64,000 nucleotides of DNA from Notamacropus eugenii (GCF_028372415.1 NC_092878.1:140760804-140824803), one strand, 5' to 3'; counted from the stretch's first letter, positions 44,086-55,800 are shown. Notes: generated by a model not told the origin, from the letters alone. Translations and numbers: made by a program.

Positions 44086-44480
44086 CACAACAGCACGTTT
44101 TGTGGTAAAGAACTGGAAACAAAGTGGATATCTGTCAACTGGGGAAACACTCAATTATGGTACATAAATATAATGGAACATTACTATGCTATAACACATG
44201 ATAAATATGATGGATACAAAAAAGCATGGGAAGATTTATATGAGCTGATATAAAGTAAAATAAATTAAACCAGGAAAATATTAAATACAAGGACTACAAC
44301 AATCTAAATGGAAGGAACAACAACAAAACAATTGAAATTGAATGATGCAAAATTATAATGACCAAGCTTGGCCTCAAAAAGAGATTTTAGAATATATGTC
44401 ATCTTACTACTTTTCAGGGATGGGGCATCATGTATGTGAAGCACATTTAACATCAGACTGTTAATTTTGTTGAATTTTTT
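44086..44480 (+). mobile_element. L1 3' end fragment
   Basis: 'gtaaagaactggaaacaaag', 'ctgtcaactggggaaacact', 'ataatggaacattactatgc' correspond to the L1 at 34.72-34.86 kb. It lies head-to-head with the antisense L1 on its left. Confidence 0.7.
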
Positions 44481-44799
44481 TCTTTCTCTTTTAAAATTCA
44501 CATATATTCATATATATGTTTATATATAATAAATAAATATATGAATAATAAAAATGTATATAATAAAAATTATTTTAATGGGATTTTGCTAAAGGAGGAA
44601 GACTGAGATCATCAAAAGAACTGAAACATTTCTCACAAGTAATCCAATCTACCCTTTTCCTGCTACTTGGGTCTGGATTCAGATCATTATTCATTTACAT
44701 TATCTGTCCCATGATGTATGTACTAACAGAGAAGCTCTATGAGCTATCTATTCATCTGCATGTTATAGTCTACACAATAAGCATCCCTCCTCCACTTGG

Positions 44800-45300
44800 A
44801 ATTTCCTGTGGATAATGAAGCCCATAGTTTTCAGTTTCATTTTTCTTTTCCCTTTTCATAACATTCTTATGATATAGTCCTGGTGATGAAATCATCGAGC
44901 CAAAAGACATAAACAATTTTATAATTTTTATCATATCAATATTGCTACATTGTTTTTTTTAAAGGTTACAGAAATTCATTTTTTACTTTCATCGTGCTTG
45001 TTTCCCCACAGCCATACCAGCATTTAATTCTATCATTTTCAACTGTACTAGCTTTTGGTGAGTATCTGAAAGTTGTTCAAATTTGAATTGACCAGGTTAC
45101 AAAGTTTTTCATGAAATTGTTAATAATTCATACTCCTTCCAGAACTGTTTATTGATAATCTTTGATAATTTATCCATTGAGAAATATGTGTTACTCTTGT
45201 AAATTCAACAGATCCCTATAGATTCTGAATGTCAAATATTCATTTGGCATGCTAAAATTGAAGATATTTCTTTCCTTTCTTTTAATTCTGGGTAAATTTT
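44800..45300 (-). mobile_element. old L1 fragment
   Basis: 'gatgaaatcatcgagccaaa' and 'tttccccacagccataccag' follow the antisense L1 order of 43.9-44.05 kb with heavy divergence; later words ('tatttatccattgagaaat'-like) also fit. Confidence 0.5.
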
Positions 45301-45354
45301 CTTTAGTTATAGATTAAAATGTCTTTACTTGTGCGCAAACTGCACTGAGACTTT

Positions 45355-45800
45355 CGGCATACCCTCTATAATCAACTTTGAGATATCATTTTGCACCCTG
45401 TCAAATAGCTAAGATAGATAAGAATGCTGGTGTAGCTGTGGGGGAACAGGTACACTATGATACTATTAATGCATGAATTGCTATACCTTTTTGGAAAGCA
45501 GTGTAGCAATATGCAATCAGAATTACAAAATTTCTCATACCCTTTGGCCCAATGATCTCAGTAGGACTATATTATAAGGCTATTAATAAAGAAGGGGGAA
45601 GCCCTACCCCTGAAAAAAATATTCTGTATCAGTTTTTTTTTAATAGCAAAAGAATAAAAACTATATCTGGAGAGGGAAATTAAATAAGTAATGGTATGCT
45701 ATTTTACCATATGAAATTACAAATATGAAGATTTCAAAAAATGCAGATTTGTGTGAAGAAATTGCAAAACAAAGACAGTAGGATTAAAATATACACATAT
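45355..45800 (+). mobile_element. old L1 fragment
   Basis: 'gagatatcattttgcaccct', 'aatgctggtgtagctgtggg' and 'ggtatgctattttaccatat' match the order of the L1 at 34.44-34.82 kb in sense orientation. Confidence 0.65.
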
Positions 45801-45934
45801 TGATTACAAGTACTTGCAAACATAACTACACAGAAGGAAAACAGAACATCTAGAAGCAATTAAGATGGGATTGTTACCAATGTGTTTGTTAAATCTTTCA
45901 GGATTTAGAGTTTTTCTTACATTTTTCATAGAAT

Positions 45935-46112
45935 AGCACAAAGAGATTTTTGGGTAAATACTGTCTAATCCAATATCCTCATTTCATAAATGGAGTCCAG
46001 AGAGATTAAGTAAGTCACCCAAGATCACACAGCTAGCATGCTGCACAGTCGATTTCAAATCCAAATTCTTTGATTCCAGGCATACCTCCCACTACACCAT
46101 GCCACCTGTTTC
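45935..46112 (-). repeat. MIR-type SINE
   Basis: 'agattaagtaagtcacccaa', 'gatcacacagctagcatgct' and the reversed head 'cactacaccatgccacctg'. Confidence 0.7.
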
Positions 46113-46349
46113 TATTTTCTATGATTATCAAGTTTATGACACAATAATATTTTTTTAATTCATGGCAAAGTGACCAAGTTGATATCACTAGTTTATTTTT
46201 TTTCATTCATTCGTTTCTTTCTTGCACTTATTTTGCCTATCTTTAATCTAATTTACATGAATTGGAGGAAAGAGGTTGAAGGGTCTTTGTACATATGGAC
46301 ACTTTATTATTGAATATATTATTCCATATTTTTAAAAATCAAATATTAT

Positions 46350-46629
46350 GGAGAGAGTGAGACTGAAAGGTCTCTCCAGCTCAGGAGTTCTGAGTTGCAA
46401 TGGGCTAAGCTGAACATGTATTTGCACTAATTTTGACATTAACATGATGAGTACAAGGAATTGGCGGGGGACACATGGGGAGGGTGCCACCAGGTTGCCT
46501 AAGGAAGGGTGAATTGGCCCAAATTGGGAAATAAAGCAGGTCAAATTTTCCCATTCCAATGAGAGTCAAACCTGGTCCATGAGTAACCCCTGCACTTCCA
46601 GCCAGGATACAATAATGAGATGCAATCTT
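46350..46629 (+). pseudogene. RN7SL (pseudogene): 7SL (SRP) RNA retropseudogene
   Basis: The sequence follows 7SL RNA from about nucleotide 45 to the 3' end: 'ctcaggagttctgagttgca', 'gcactaattttgacattaac', 'ccaccaggttgcctaaggaa', 'gggtgaattggcccaaattg', 'aaagcaggtcaaattt', 'cctgcacttccagccaggat', then an A run. Functional 7SL RNA is the scaffold of the signal recognition particle. The S-domain part is present, so it is not an Alu or B1 element. The first ~45 nucleotides, which hold the internal pol III boxes, are not visible, and there are many changes and small insertions, so it is dead. The A run at the 3' end fits L1-driven insertion. The antisense frame of 169 codons over it (46405-46914) has no meaning. 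Confidence 0.85.
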
Positions 46630-46794
46630 AAAAAACACATCATGATTAAGACTAGTACTATAGAATAATATGGTGAGGAAAATTTGACTTAGTCTTGATT
46701 CAATGTGCAGAGGAATCAAAGTGGCATCAAGCTCTTTGTCTAATATAATCGCGGTGACCAATCTTCTAAATACTGAATGACCAACTGGAAAACA

Positions 46795-47425
46795 ATCTCC
46801 AAAGCCAACAAATTTTGACCCAGCAACATGGCTAGCAGGTCTATATTCCAAAGAGATCAAAGGAAGAGCAAAAGAAACCACGTCTACAAAAATGCACATA
46901 GGAACTCTTCTCATAATGGTAAAGAAATGGAAATTGAAGGAGTGGCCATCAATTGGGGAATGGCTAAACTACCTATGGGGTATGATTGTGATGAAATGCT
47001 ACTGTGTTATATAAGTGGTGAAGGGGATAACTTCAGAAAAACCTGTGAAGACTTAGGAACTGATGCAAAGTGAAATGAACAGAACCCAAAGAACAATTCA
47101 CACAGTAACAACAATATTGTAAAGATAGTCAAAGGTGAAAACTTACTCTTTTCAACACAATGACCATCACACTGTTGAAGGACTCATGATGAAACATGTT
47201 TTCCATTTTCAGATACAGAGATGATGGACTTAGAGGGCAGTTTAAACATATTTTCTATCTCTTTCTTTCTTTTTTGGACATAGTTAATATGGGAATTTGT
47301 TTTGCTTAAGTATACAAATCTGTAACAGATTTTGATTTTCTTTCCTTAATGTGTGGGAAAGGGGAAGGTAGGAGGGAGACAATTTGGAACTGAAATTAAA
47401 TTAAATTGAATTTTTAAAAATATGA
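46795..47425 (+). mobile_element. L1 3' end fragment
   Basis: 'tttgacccagcaacatggct', 'tattccaaagagatcaaagg', then a frame with 'EGVAINWGMAKLP' and the L1 3' UTR ending 'acaatttggaactgaaatta' with an A/T-rich tail. 5'-truncated. It lies just 3' of the 7SL copy. Confidence 0.8.
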
Positions 47426-48839
47426 TATGGGAGACTTGGAACCAGATGAGATGAATTTGCTATCCTGAGTACTTCTATCATCACCACCTATTATCTCTAA
47501 GACTAAATCAGAAAACAGCATTATTGACGATTTAACCACCAGGGAACAGAGATAGCCATTCACTAGAACCTATCCTGGTGGTTTGTGCTTGCCCAACTGG
47601 TGCAGAAAGCCTCACTAGGTACGATGCTCTCTATGGTTACCAGAGGCTCAACTTCTTTCTATCCCTCAGCTCTGTTTCTCTCTGTGAGGGGGTTTCTGGT
47701 TGCTGTCTGTGAATTTATAAAACTACCACTTAAAATTTAGCCCCATGCCCCAACTCATTGACTAGCTCTGACTTCTTTTTGAATTAGCTATATTTCATTG
47801 ATCCCTCATTGCTTTCTTGACATAACGATTCTGGTTTTGCCCAAAAGCAAATCCCCATGATTGGATTTACTCTTAGCATAAGTTCAATAAGCAAATAAAT
47901 AGTACATAATGAGCAAAGAAAACAATATATAATAAAATAATAAAACATATACCAAGCAGTTGTGAGCTGGCTAGTCTCCCTAAATTCCAAATCTCCCCAA
48001 ACATAGGCTCACAAAGGGCATGAGTATTCTAAGATATGTATGGTTTCCATTTATTTTTATTATCCACTTGCAACTTCCTTTAAACAAGAAAAGGAGAATG
48101 GAACAAGACAATTCTCATGAGATATTCATCTCACTTTTCCAGCAGGACTTGTTATTAGAAACAGAGGCATTAGAAACTCTGAAGTCTAGGGTTCAGTTCA
48201 GTCCAGGATATGACTCAGGATCTCATGCAAACTGAAACTCACAAAGGTGGTACTTTTTCCCCCATCTTGGTTTCAGCTATCCATGGCTGGCAGGGACCAC
48301 TTCATCCAGTCCACCTGATAGGAGGGTGAGCGGATGTTGCAGGAGCTCCCAGAAAGGAGTCATCATCATTTCAGGTCCCGATGACCTTGCACCTTGAAAT
48401 AAAAGCACAACTCTCATTTACTATGTCATCACTTCCAATTACCCCTCACCCTCAGTCTAAAGTTCCCATTGCTCCATTTAGCAAGGTAGAGAGGCACATT
48501 AAGGTGACATTATATCAGAAAGACTCTGGAACCTACTAAGTAGTCCACCATCATCAAAGTCATATCTCAAAAAATAAATTGAAATGATCTTGGATATGAA
48601 ATGAGAAGAGATGTTGGGTGGTCAGCTAAAACAAAATCCCTGTAAGCAAGGAGATCAGAATAAACTGTTTTTGGATTCCTATAATCAATGGCAAAGTAAG
48701 AATGTTTTGTCTCTGGGGCTCTGGATTAGGACTTGAGAAAGATGCTGAAGGAATATATGAATTAGACTGGGAAAAGTTTTGCTTACCAAGCTCACTATAT
48801 CAGATATTGTCTGGAGAGGGCAGTAATAAGAATAATAGT
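47426..48839. other. unassigned sequence
   Basis: No gene or nameable repeat is seen over about 1.4 kb. Confidence 0.45.
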
Positions 48840-49080
48840 TATTGTTACTGCTAGCATCTATACAATACTTTAAGGTTTCCAAAGTATGTTGTCTCATTTG
48901 ATCTTCAAAATAATCCTGTGAGATAGGTGCCATCATTATTCCCATTTTACAGATGAGAAAACAGGCTGAGTGCAGTGGTAACATTCCCAGAGTCAAACAG
49001 GTAAGACTAAGTGTCTGAGGCAGGATTCTAATTCCAGTCTTTCTGATTCCAAGTCCAACATTTTTCTCTTCACTTCACTA
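48840..49080 (-). repeat. MIR/CORE-type SINE, full length
   Basis: 'acaatactttaaggtttcca', 'gtgagataggtgccatcatt', 'cccattttacagatgagaaa', 'tctgattccaagtccaacat'. Confidence 0.8.
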
Positions 49081-49109
49081 TCTCCATGTGTTGGATACCA
49101 TGTTTATGG

Positions 49110-49260
49110 ACAGTATGGAACAGTAGAAAGAGCGCTGTCTCTGGAGTCAGAGGCCTTGGGTTCAAATCCTACCTCTGATGGCTGCTATCCATGTGATGTT
49201 GGATAAGTCCATTCATCTCCCTGGATGAATTTGAAATTTCCCTTTCCTCATATGTAAAAT
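49110..49260 (+). repeat. MIR/CORE-type SINE, 5' half
   Basis: 'ggaacagtagaaagagcgct', B-box-like 'gggttcaaatcctacc', 'ccctttcctcatatgtaaaa'. The B box is one of the best kept in the window. Confidence 0.75.
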
Positions 49261-49271
49261 AAGGAGGGTAG

Positions 49272-49365
49272 CTAGTAATTGTCTGAGGCCAGATTTGAAT
49301 TGGCCAAGATGAGTCTGCTTGACTCCAGGCCCAACATTCTATTCATGCTACCATCTAGGTGCCCA
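49272..49365 (-). repeat. tRNA-derived SINE head fragment
   Basis: 'attgtctgaggccagatttg' to 'gctaccatctaggtgcc' is a reversed SINE head. Confidence 0.65.
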
Positions 49366-50136
49366 TCCAAATGAGACATATCTCTTCAGACATGACCAGT
49401 GGGTGGATTTTGCCTTTGTGGTTATATTTATTAGTTAGAAGGGAAGTGAAGATGTTGGGGAAAGGAGTGGGGCTGTGATACTTAAAATAGAGGAAGAAAG
49501 GAGTACAAATTAATCATTTTTTAATTCGCAGAAGAGAGCATGAGGAAATCTAAAAGAGAACATAAAGTAATGTTATTTCTATTATATTAAATTTGCAATA
49601 AATATTTACAAAAACAAGCTGTCGTGTTGACCTGTGGTTTCATATGCAGTTTTCTTTTTCTTTTCTTTGTAAAAGGGAAATTTCATGGTAGTTAAGGTGT
49701 GTTAAGTCCATGCTAATAAAAAGTAAATAAAATTAAGTAAAAAATATTTAAAATACAAATAACATGAAATTAAAAATAATATTATAGATGTTGCCTGATT
49801 AGGACATGGTACAGCAGAACCAATTCCTCCTTCCCTCCCTCCCTCCCTTAGAGACTTTGCCACTTACAATTATGCAGTCAAAGACCACCTGACCATTTTT
49901 GGCTTTAGCATCACCCTATTGACTCATACTGAGTGTGCAGTTCCCCCAAACCCCAGGATGCTCCCCAGGGCAACTGCCCCCATTGACTCCTATGGGAGTC
50001 ATGCTTCTGTACAAAAGCCAACCTTTTAAAAGTGAATGTGAATATGTATGTAGCTTAACTGTGGATTTCTGAGAAACAGCAGCAGCAATCAGAAAAAAAA
50101 GAATTCTTTTTGAACATAGTAACAGTAAGTCTAAGA
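49366..50136. other. unassigned sequence with short TCCC array
   Basis: A CCCT/TCCC run lies at about 49828-49849. No gene is seen. Confidence 0.4.
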
Positions 50137-50378
50137 ATGGACAGCTAGATGGAGTGCTGAGCCTGAAGTCAGAAGGACTCATCTTCCTGAGTTTGAATGC
50201 TGCCTCAAACACTTACTATCTATATGATCCTGAACAAGTCACTTCGCCTTATTTGCATCAGTTTCTTCATCTGTAAAATGAGCTAGAGAAGGAAATGTCA
50301 AACCACTCTAATATCTTTGTCAAGAAAACCCCAAATGGGATCACAAAGAGTTGGACATAGCCATAAAAGAACTGAACA
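50137..50378 (+). repeat. tRNA-derived SINE, full length
   Basis: 'tggacagctagatggagtgc', 'tgaacaagtcacttcgcctt', 'gtcaagaaaaccccaaatgg', 'agttggacatagcc', A-rich end. Confidence 0.85.
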
Positions 50379-51491
50379 AGTCTAAGAAACAGTCTAAAAT
50401 TGTGCTGGTTTCAATACCTGCTATAGTCTAAACCAAAGAACACTCTCCATGTGTTCAAAGGAAATGTTTCTCATGCAGGCAATCCAAGAATTGGGGGAAG
50501 GAGCTGGAAGATTTTAACCTGGAAAAAATTTGAGGAAACCCAGATGACAGCATTTTTGACCACATCCATATCTGCAGACTGAAATCAACAAATACAACAT
50601 GCATTGTGTTAGAAACTGACGAGAAGCAATAAGGAAAGCCTGCCTCTAGGCAAAAGAAGACATACATCTTTGTGTCTATTCTCATAGGACTAGATTAAAG
50701 GTTGGGAATTTTTAGATTCATAATAGAAGTATTCTTCTTTCCTTATATAAGTTCTGCAACCTTGAGTTTATCATTACATAGTTGGATTTCCCTTCAGTTA
50801 TTAGAAATCAAATCTTTGGAGATAAGACTTATTCTCAAATGGTATTTCTGCTTTTTTCTGAGTGGGGAAATCAAGATGGAATTTGTTCTTCACTTTATGC
50901 GCTTATAATGAATTAAGAATGAATCATACCCACCCTAGAATGACTCAAGATTCTGGAGAAGATATTTATTTCTTGCCATTTTTTTCTTCCCTAAAAGAAA
51001 ATAACTTTTACACGTTTGGGACCAAATGTGCCAAAGAAATTCCAACAACTTATGCTTACAAATGTTACTCAAAGAATGAACTTTTTTATTCCCAAATTAT
51101 GTATTTGATAGACTTTGTAGAATTTGGAGCTCAAAGGGCCCTTTCTCCTGTCACTTTACAAACAGGCATTTTTTTCTCTAACTTCGGTGATTTAAACAAG
51201 TATTCCTAGGGCTCCCATTCAATAATTCCAACGCTGTCTTATAAAATGAGCTTGGCTACATTATGAGAAACTCAAATAATATAGAGATTTTTAAAAACTT
51301 CATAGCTTATGCAAATGGACATGGAAAGAAAAACGAAACTGAACATATTATAAATATAGTGACTGAGCCTGGCCCTGAAGAAAGATTTAGAAAATGCAAT
51401 TCCTTCATTTCAGTGAGGGAGAGGGGAAGAAATGTGGGGCTGAAATGTTGTATGCATTGCCATATGCAGCTGATGTGCTGGCATGTTTAGC
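50379..51491. other. unassigned sequence
   Basis: No nameable repeat over about 1.1 kb. A 115-codon plus-strand frame (50862-51209) has no domain that I recognise. Treated as chance but not excluded as part of an exon. Confidence 0.4.
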
Positions 51492-51724
51492 TGTTGATGT
51501 TGAATTGTTTCAGTTGTGTCTTACTCTTCATGACTTCATTTGGGGTTTTTTTGGCAAAGATACTGGAGTGGTTTGCCGTTTGCTTCTCTAGCTCATTTTA
51601 CAGAAGAAACTGAGGCAAGCAAGGTGAAGTGACTTGTTCAGGGTCACATAACTAGTAAGTGCCTGAGGCAGCATTTCAACTCAGGTTCTCCTGATTCCAG
51701 CGCAGGTGTCATTTAGTTGCCTCA
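51492..51724 (-). repeat. tRNA-derived SINE, full length
   Basis: 'tcagttgtgtcttactcttc', 'ttttggcaaagatactggag', 'cttgttcagggtcacataac' and the reversed head. Confidence 0.8.
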
Positions 51725-51879
51725 TGGATAGCTGAACTGCTATTTTTTCCTCTTTTTAAACTTAATTACAAGGGATGGCTCAAAAGAGAGGACAGATAGA
51801 AGGGACATATATAACACTAATGAATTAATATTTAAAGGATCATAGGCTTAGGGCTAAAATTAAAAGAATAGATAATATT

Positions 51880-52090
51880 CTCATAGAGTTTTGAAGTTTG
51901 CAAGGTGCTTTCTATGCGTTTCTCTAATTGGATCTTCACAACAACACTATGAGGCAGATGTTACAATTATTCCCATTTTACAGAGGAAGGAACTGAGACT
52001 GAGAGAGATGAAGTGACTTGTCCAAGGTAACACAGCTAGGGTCTGAAACAGGATTTAGCAGTATTCTATCCCCTTCAACATCTAGCTTGA
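51880..52090 (-). repeat. MIR/CORE-type SINE, full length
   Basis: 'ttttgaagtttgcaaggtgc', 'tatgaggcagatgttacaat', 'cccattttacagaggaagga'. Confidence 0.8.
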
Positions 52091-52109
52091 AGGAACCTTA
52101 TTTATTTCA

Positions 52110-52315
52110 GAGGTGTCAAACTCAAAGCCCATGGCTACATGTGACTTGAGTGTGGCCCCATCCAGATTAAAATATAATAGAAATTATAATTATAAAATAT
52201 AAATTAAAATGTTTAACAAAATAAGTCATGATACAACATGACATAGTTAACGTTAATTTGTGGTTTTTAAGTTACGATATGACCAGCAGAGATGCATTTC
52301 TATTAGATTGACACT
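52110..52315. mobile_element. short hAT-type DNA transposon
   Basis: Left end 'cagaggtgtcaaactcaaag', interior 'cagattaaaatataatag' and 'atgtttaacaaaataagtca', right end near 'agattgacactat', which is a poor inverse of the left end. Same family as 25.94 kb. A clean target duplication is not visible. Confidence 0.65.
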
Positions 52316-53004
52316 ATATTCTAATCCATTTTCCCACCCCATCAATGCAAATAGTTAAAGGAAATAGTAACCATCCCTCAGTGTTTGTGTAACAAACTTC
52401 CCGTGTTACAGGAAGTAACAAACTCATTAGGTTGGTAGAAGTATTTGGGAAATGAGAAACAAAGGGATGAACTAACAAAAGAAGGCATTTCAAAGGGACT
52501 TCATAGAGAAAGCAGGAAAACTAAGGGTTTTTTTTTTTCCCTATCACCTCCCTGAGAAAACGGAACATTAATTTTGCTATTTCGCAAAGCTATAATTAAA
52601 ATTATGCAATTGTTCCATTGTGTTCCAATTGAATTTGTACCAGATGTTATATACAAGCTTCATAAATTCAGCTTGCAGGACGTCTGAGGCACAGGTTACA
52701 CAGAAGATAGGACTTTTCTCCAGCAGAGAAGCAGAGGGGTTCAGCTAAAATTCCTAGGGTAGATTCACCAAACACTATGGAAGGTTGAGACTGTAGGATT
52801 TCATTTCATTTCATTTATATTGCATGGCATTTTAGGAAATTACTTGACCTGCTCCAAGAAAATAGTTTAGGTCTGGCAGTTTCTGTTTCATAAACCAAGA
52901 AATTCAAGAGAATTTATAAGAATTCATCATTAATACATATTTGTGTCCAATGATAGCCATCTCTATGATGGAGGAAGAGGGAAAGAAGAAAGCAAAAGAA
53001 AAGG
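52316..53004. other. unassigned sequence
   Basis: No gene or nameable repeat is seen. Confidence 0.4.
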
Positions 53005-53145
53005 AAAACTCCATAATAAGCTTATTATATATTTAAAAGAAATGGCAAGTTGTATATAATAGATTTGCAGTTTCACTGCAATCTTTTTTATTTTACTATG
53101 TTATGGAAATGCTTGTTTTATCTCGTAAATTAAAAATTAAATAAA
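53005..53145 (+). mobile_element. L1 3' terminus
   Basis: 'ataatagatttgcagtttca', 'ttatggaaatgcttgtttta', 'taaattaaaaattaaataaa'. This is the sense counterpart of the antisense ends at 2.05, 6.35 and 27.66 kb. Confidence 0.7.
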
Positions 53146-53940
53146 ACTATATAGTGATCAGCAACTATGTGCACCGCACAGTGTTGTTGATCTCATGGAG
53201 GTGGTCAGGAGGGCCGAGGATGAGAGTTATAACTAGGGCCAAGCAGTCAGGGTCATGGCTTTTCCCCAAAGCATCAAAATTAGAGGGCTCTGAAACCATT
53301 TCACGTTGCCATCCTTGGACTCTAGAGGAACAGAGCTTAGTATATCACCTCCTGAGGCATGGAGAGAAACAAAGGAATGAGGAATTGCCACATACAACTC
53401 TGGTGTCATAGGCACTGCCTCCCTCTCCCATCTTCCATCTCCACCACCAACCACTTCAAGTCCATAATGGAGTCAGCAAAGGTCTGGGTCCTATTCTTGA
53501 TGAATCAGGAAATACTCATGACTTCCAAAAGAGCAGAAAAAACCAGATTAGAAGAACAAATTCCTGGCAAAAAATCAGAAAACAAGGCACATGAGACAGC
53601 AGAGCGATTGCGTTGTGATTTTAGAAAGGAGACATAAACAACTCCTTTAGTTCCACTCATTAAGATAGTGGAAGGAAATTATTGTTTCATAACTTTGAAA
53701 AGACTAAGAATTCATCCATGAGATGGCTAGCCCCACTTCCATAGAAGAAGCATGCTACCCACCTTCTAACAGAGATAATGGACTCAAGGTACAGAACAAG
53801 ACATATTTGTTGGATGTGGCCAATGTGGAAATTGATTTTGCTTGACTATGTATATTTGTTTACAAGGATTCCCTCCTCCCCCAACCTTTTTTTCAGTGGA
53901 GGAAGGGAAGGGGAAGTATTAGAATTCTTTCTGCCAAGGA
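53146..53940. other. unassigned sequence
   Basis: No nameable repeat. A 92-codon plus-strand frame (53359-53637) has no recognisable domain. Confidence 0.4.
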
Positions 53941-54606
53941 GAGGAAAGGAAAGGAGAGGAGAGGAGAGGAAAGGAAAGGAAAGGAAAGGAAAGGAAAGGA
54001 AAGGAAAGGAAAGGAAAGGAAAGGAAAGGAAAGGAAAGGAAAGGAAAGGAAAGGAAAGGAAAGGAAAGGAAAGGAAAGGAAAGGAAAGGAAAGGAAAGGA
54101 AAGGAAAGGGAAGGGAAGGGAAAGGAAGGGAAGGGAAGGGAAGGGAAGGGAAGGGAAGGGAAGGAAAGGGAAGAAAAAGAAAGGAAAGGAAAGTAAAGGA
54201 AAGGAAAGGAAAGGAAAGGAAAGGAAAGGAAAGGAAAGGAAAGGGAAAGGAAGGGAAGGGAAGGGAAGGGAAGGGAAGGGAAGAAAAGGAAAGGGAAGGG
54301 AAGAAAAGGAAAGGAAAGGAAAGGAAAGGAAAGGAAAGGAAAGGAAAGGAAAGGAAAGGAAAGGAAAGGAAAGGAAAGGAAAGGAAAGGAAAGGAAAGGA
54401 AAGGGAAGGGAAAGGGAAGGGAAGGGAAGGGAAAGGAAAGGCAAAGGAAAGGGAAGGGAAGGGAAGGAAAGGAAAAGAAAGGAAAGGAAAGGAAAGGAAA
54501 GGAAAGGAAAGGAAAGGAAAGGAAAGGAAAGGAAAGGAAAGGAAAGGAAAGGAAAGGAAAGGAAAGGAAAGGAAAGGAAAGGAAAGGAAAGGAAAGGAAA
54601 GGAAAG
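53941..54606. repeat. GGAAA/GGGAA purine array, about 665 bp
   Basis: A pentanucleotide GGAAA array with blocks of GGGAA variants, forming a higher-order pattern: pure GGAAA, a GGGAA block at about 54108-54170, GGAAA, GGGAA blocks at about 54240-54310, GGAAA, a GGGAA block at about 54400-54465, then GGAAA to the end. Essentially no pyrimidine on this strand. Frames over 240 codons on both strands are repeat translations. Confidence 0.97.
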
Positions 54607-54969
54607 GGTGAACAGAAGTAATACCAAAAAGAATGACAGACAAGAAAGAGAGCTCTGAAAGTTACTTATTAAATTAATTTGATACTTAAAAATAACAGCA
54701 AGATCTACATAATATTTACAGTTTCTTGTACATTTCTGTTACACAGTGTATATAGAAATGATCAGTTTATTTGATGGCTAAGTTTGAAATTAAATTTCTT
54801 TTTAAAAAAGAAAATATTATTTTATTGTGTAATATGAGTTCCCAAACTTCCTTGACTCAGTAGAATTTAAAGTTTGGGAGGAATCTTGATAGAGACTTAC
54901 AATGGGCTAAGTGCTCTTGTTGTCCTAGGAGTATCTGCAGACCTTAATGCTGTTAAAACTCAGGTCTGA
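54607..54969. other. unassigned sequence
   Basis: No gene or nameable repeat is seen. Confidence 0.35.
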
Positions 54970-55110
54970 AGCAGATAGATGGTGCCTCGAATAGAATACC
55001 AGTACTGGAGTTAGAATCTGAGTTCAAATCCTGCCTCAGACACTTACTGCCTGTGTGACCCTGGGCAAATCATTTTTTTTGACTTTGTTAACCTGATTGC
55101 CCCCTAAATA
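54970..55110 (+). repeat. tRNA-derived SINE, 5' half
   Basis: 'gagttcaaatcctgcctcag', 'cctgtgtgaccctgggcaaa', then 'gattgccccctaaataaata'. Confidence 0.75.
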
Positions 55111-55477
55111 AATAAATAAGCTCAGGTCTGCTCTTAACAGGGCCATACAACAGAGGGTCATGTACCATTTCACTTAATATCTTAGGAAAAGTTGGAAGTG
55201 AAATTTTTCTGCAAATCAACTGAGTCATAAAGGGAGTTCATTAGTTTTTCAGTTCTAAATTATTCACAAAAGCAATCTTTCAGCCTGAAACAGTCTTTGA
55301 CTCATAGGAAGTTCTAGGAATTTTCATTTCACCTTCAAAAATACCATTTAGAGTCTTATGAGAGTATAAAATCCCCTTACTATGTGAGTAGCATGGTAGA
55401 AAGGGTAAAAGTAGGCACTGGTTTCATCTTTATCTTGGCATCTACAGCTCCAAGGTGTTTATAGAGTAGGTGCTCAG
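55111..55477. other. unassigned sequence
   Basis: No gene or nameable repeat is seen. Confidence 0.35.
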
Positions 55478-55612
55478 TAAATTTAATTTATTTTATTTAT
55501 TTATTATTTAATTACTATTATTTTATTTAATCATTTAATTTAATAATTGATTTAATTATTCAATTTAATAACTAATTTAACTATTATTATTAAATTGAAT
55601 TGAATTGAATTG
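55478..55612. repeat. A/T-only low-complexity tract with TTGAA units
   Basis: About 120 bases of almost only A and T with ATTT and TTTAAT motifs, ending in four 'aattg' units. Confidence 0.85.
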
Positions 55613-55800
55613 AATGCTAGACTTGGAGTCAGAAGATATGAATTTGAATCTCAGCCTTGCAACTTAGTAGCTGTGTAACCTTGGGCAGGAGGCAACTAGG
55701 TGGCTTAGGGAATAGAGCACCAGACTTGGACTCAGGAAGATGTGACCCTGGCCAAGTCACTTAATTTCTGTTTGCCTTCATCCCCTGAAGAAGAAAATGG
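55613..55800 (+). repeat. two SINE fragments in tandem
   Basis: MIR-type head at 55613-55688 ('acttggagtcagaagatatg', 'agctgtgtaaccttgggca'), then a tRNA-SINE at 55689-55800 ('ggcaactaggtggcttaggg', 'ggccaagtcacttaatttct') with the part between head and tail shortened. Confidence 0.7.

Noticed and set aside
46350..46629. Alu-like element
   Set aside because: The copy contains the SRP RNA S domain, which Alu lacks. It fits a 7SL pseudogene.
46405..46914. 169-codon minus-strand frame
   Set aside because: It is antisense to the 7SL pseudogene and part of an L1, with no protein similarity that I recognise.
50862..51209. 115-codon plus-strand frame as a gene
   Set aside because: No domain, no signal peptide, no splice or promoter context, and length within chance for AT-rich DNA. 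Not fully excluded.
43228..54606. Regular short repeats as a possible CRISPR array
   Set aside because: Units are 4-5 bases with no spacers, and the surroundings are mammalian. These are microsatellites.
53778..54643. Very long frames (240-277 codons) on both strands
   Set aside because: They are translations of the GGAAA array. Open frames on both strands follow from the repeat having no stop codon in some frames.
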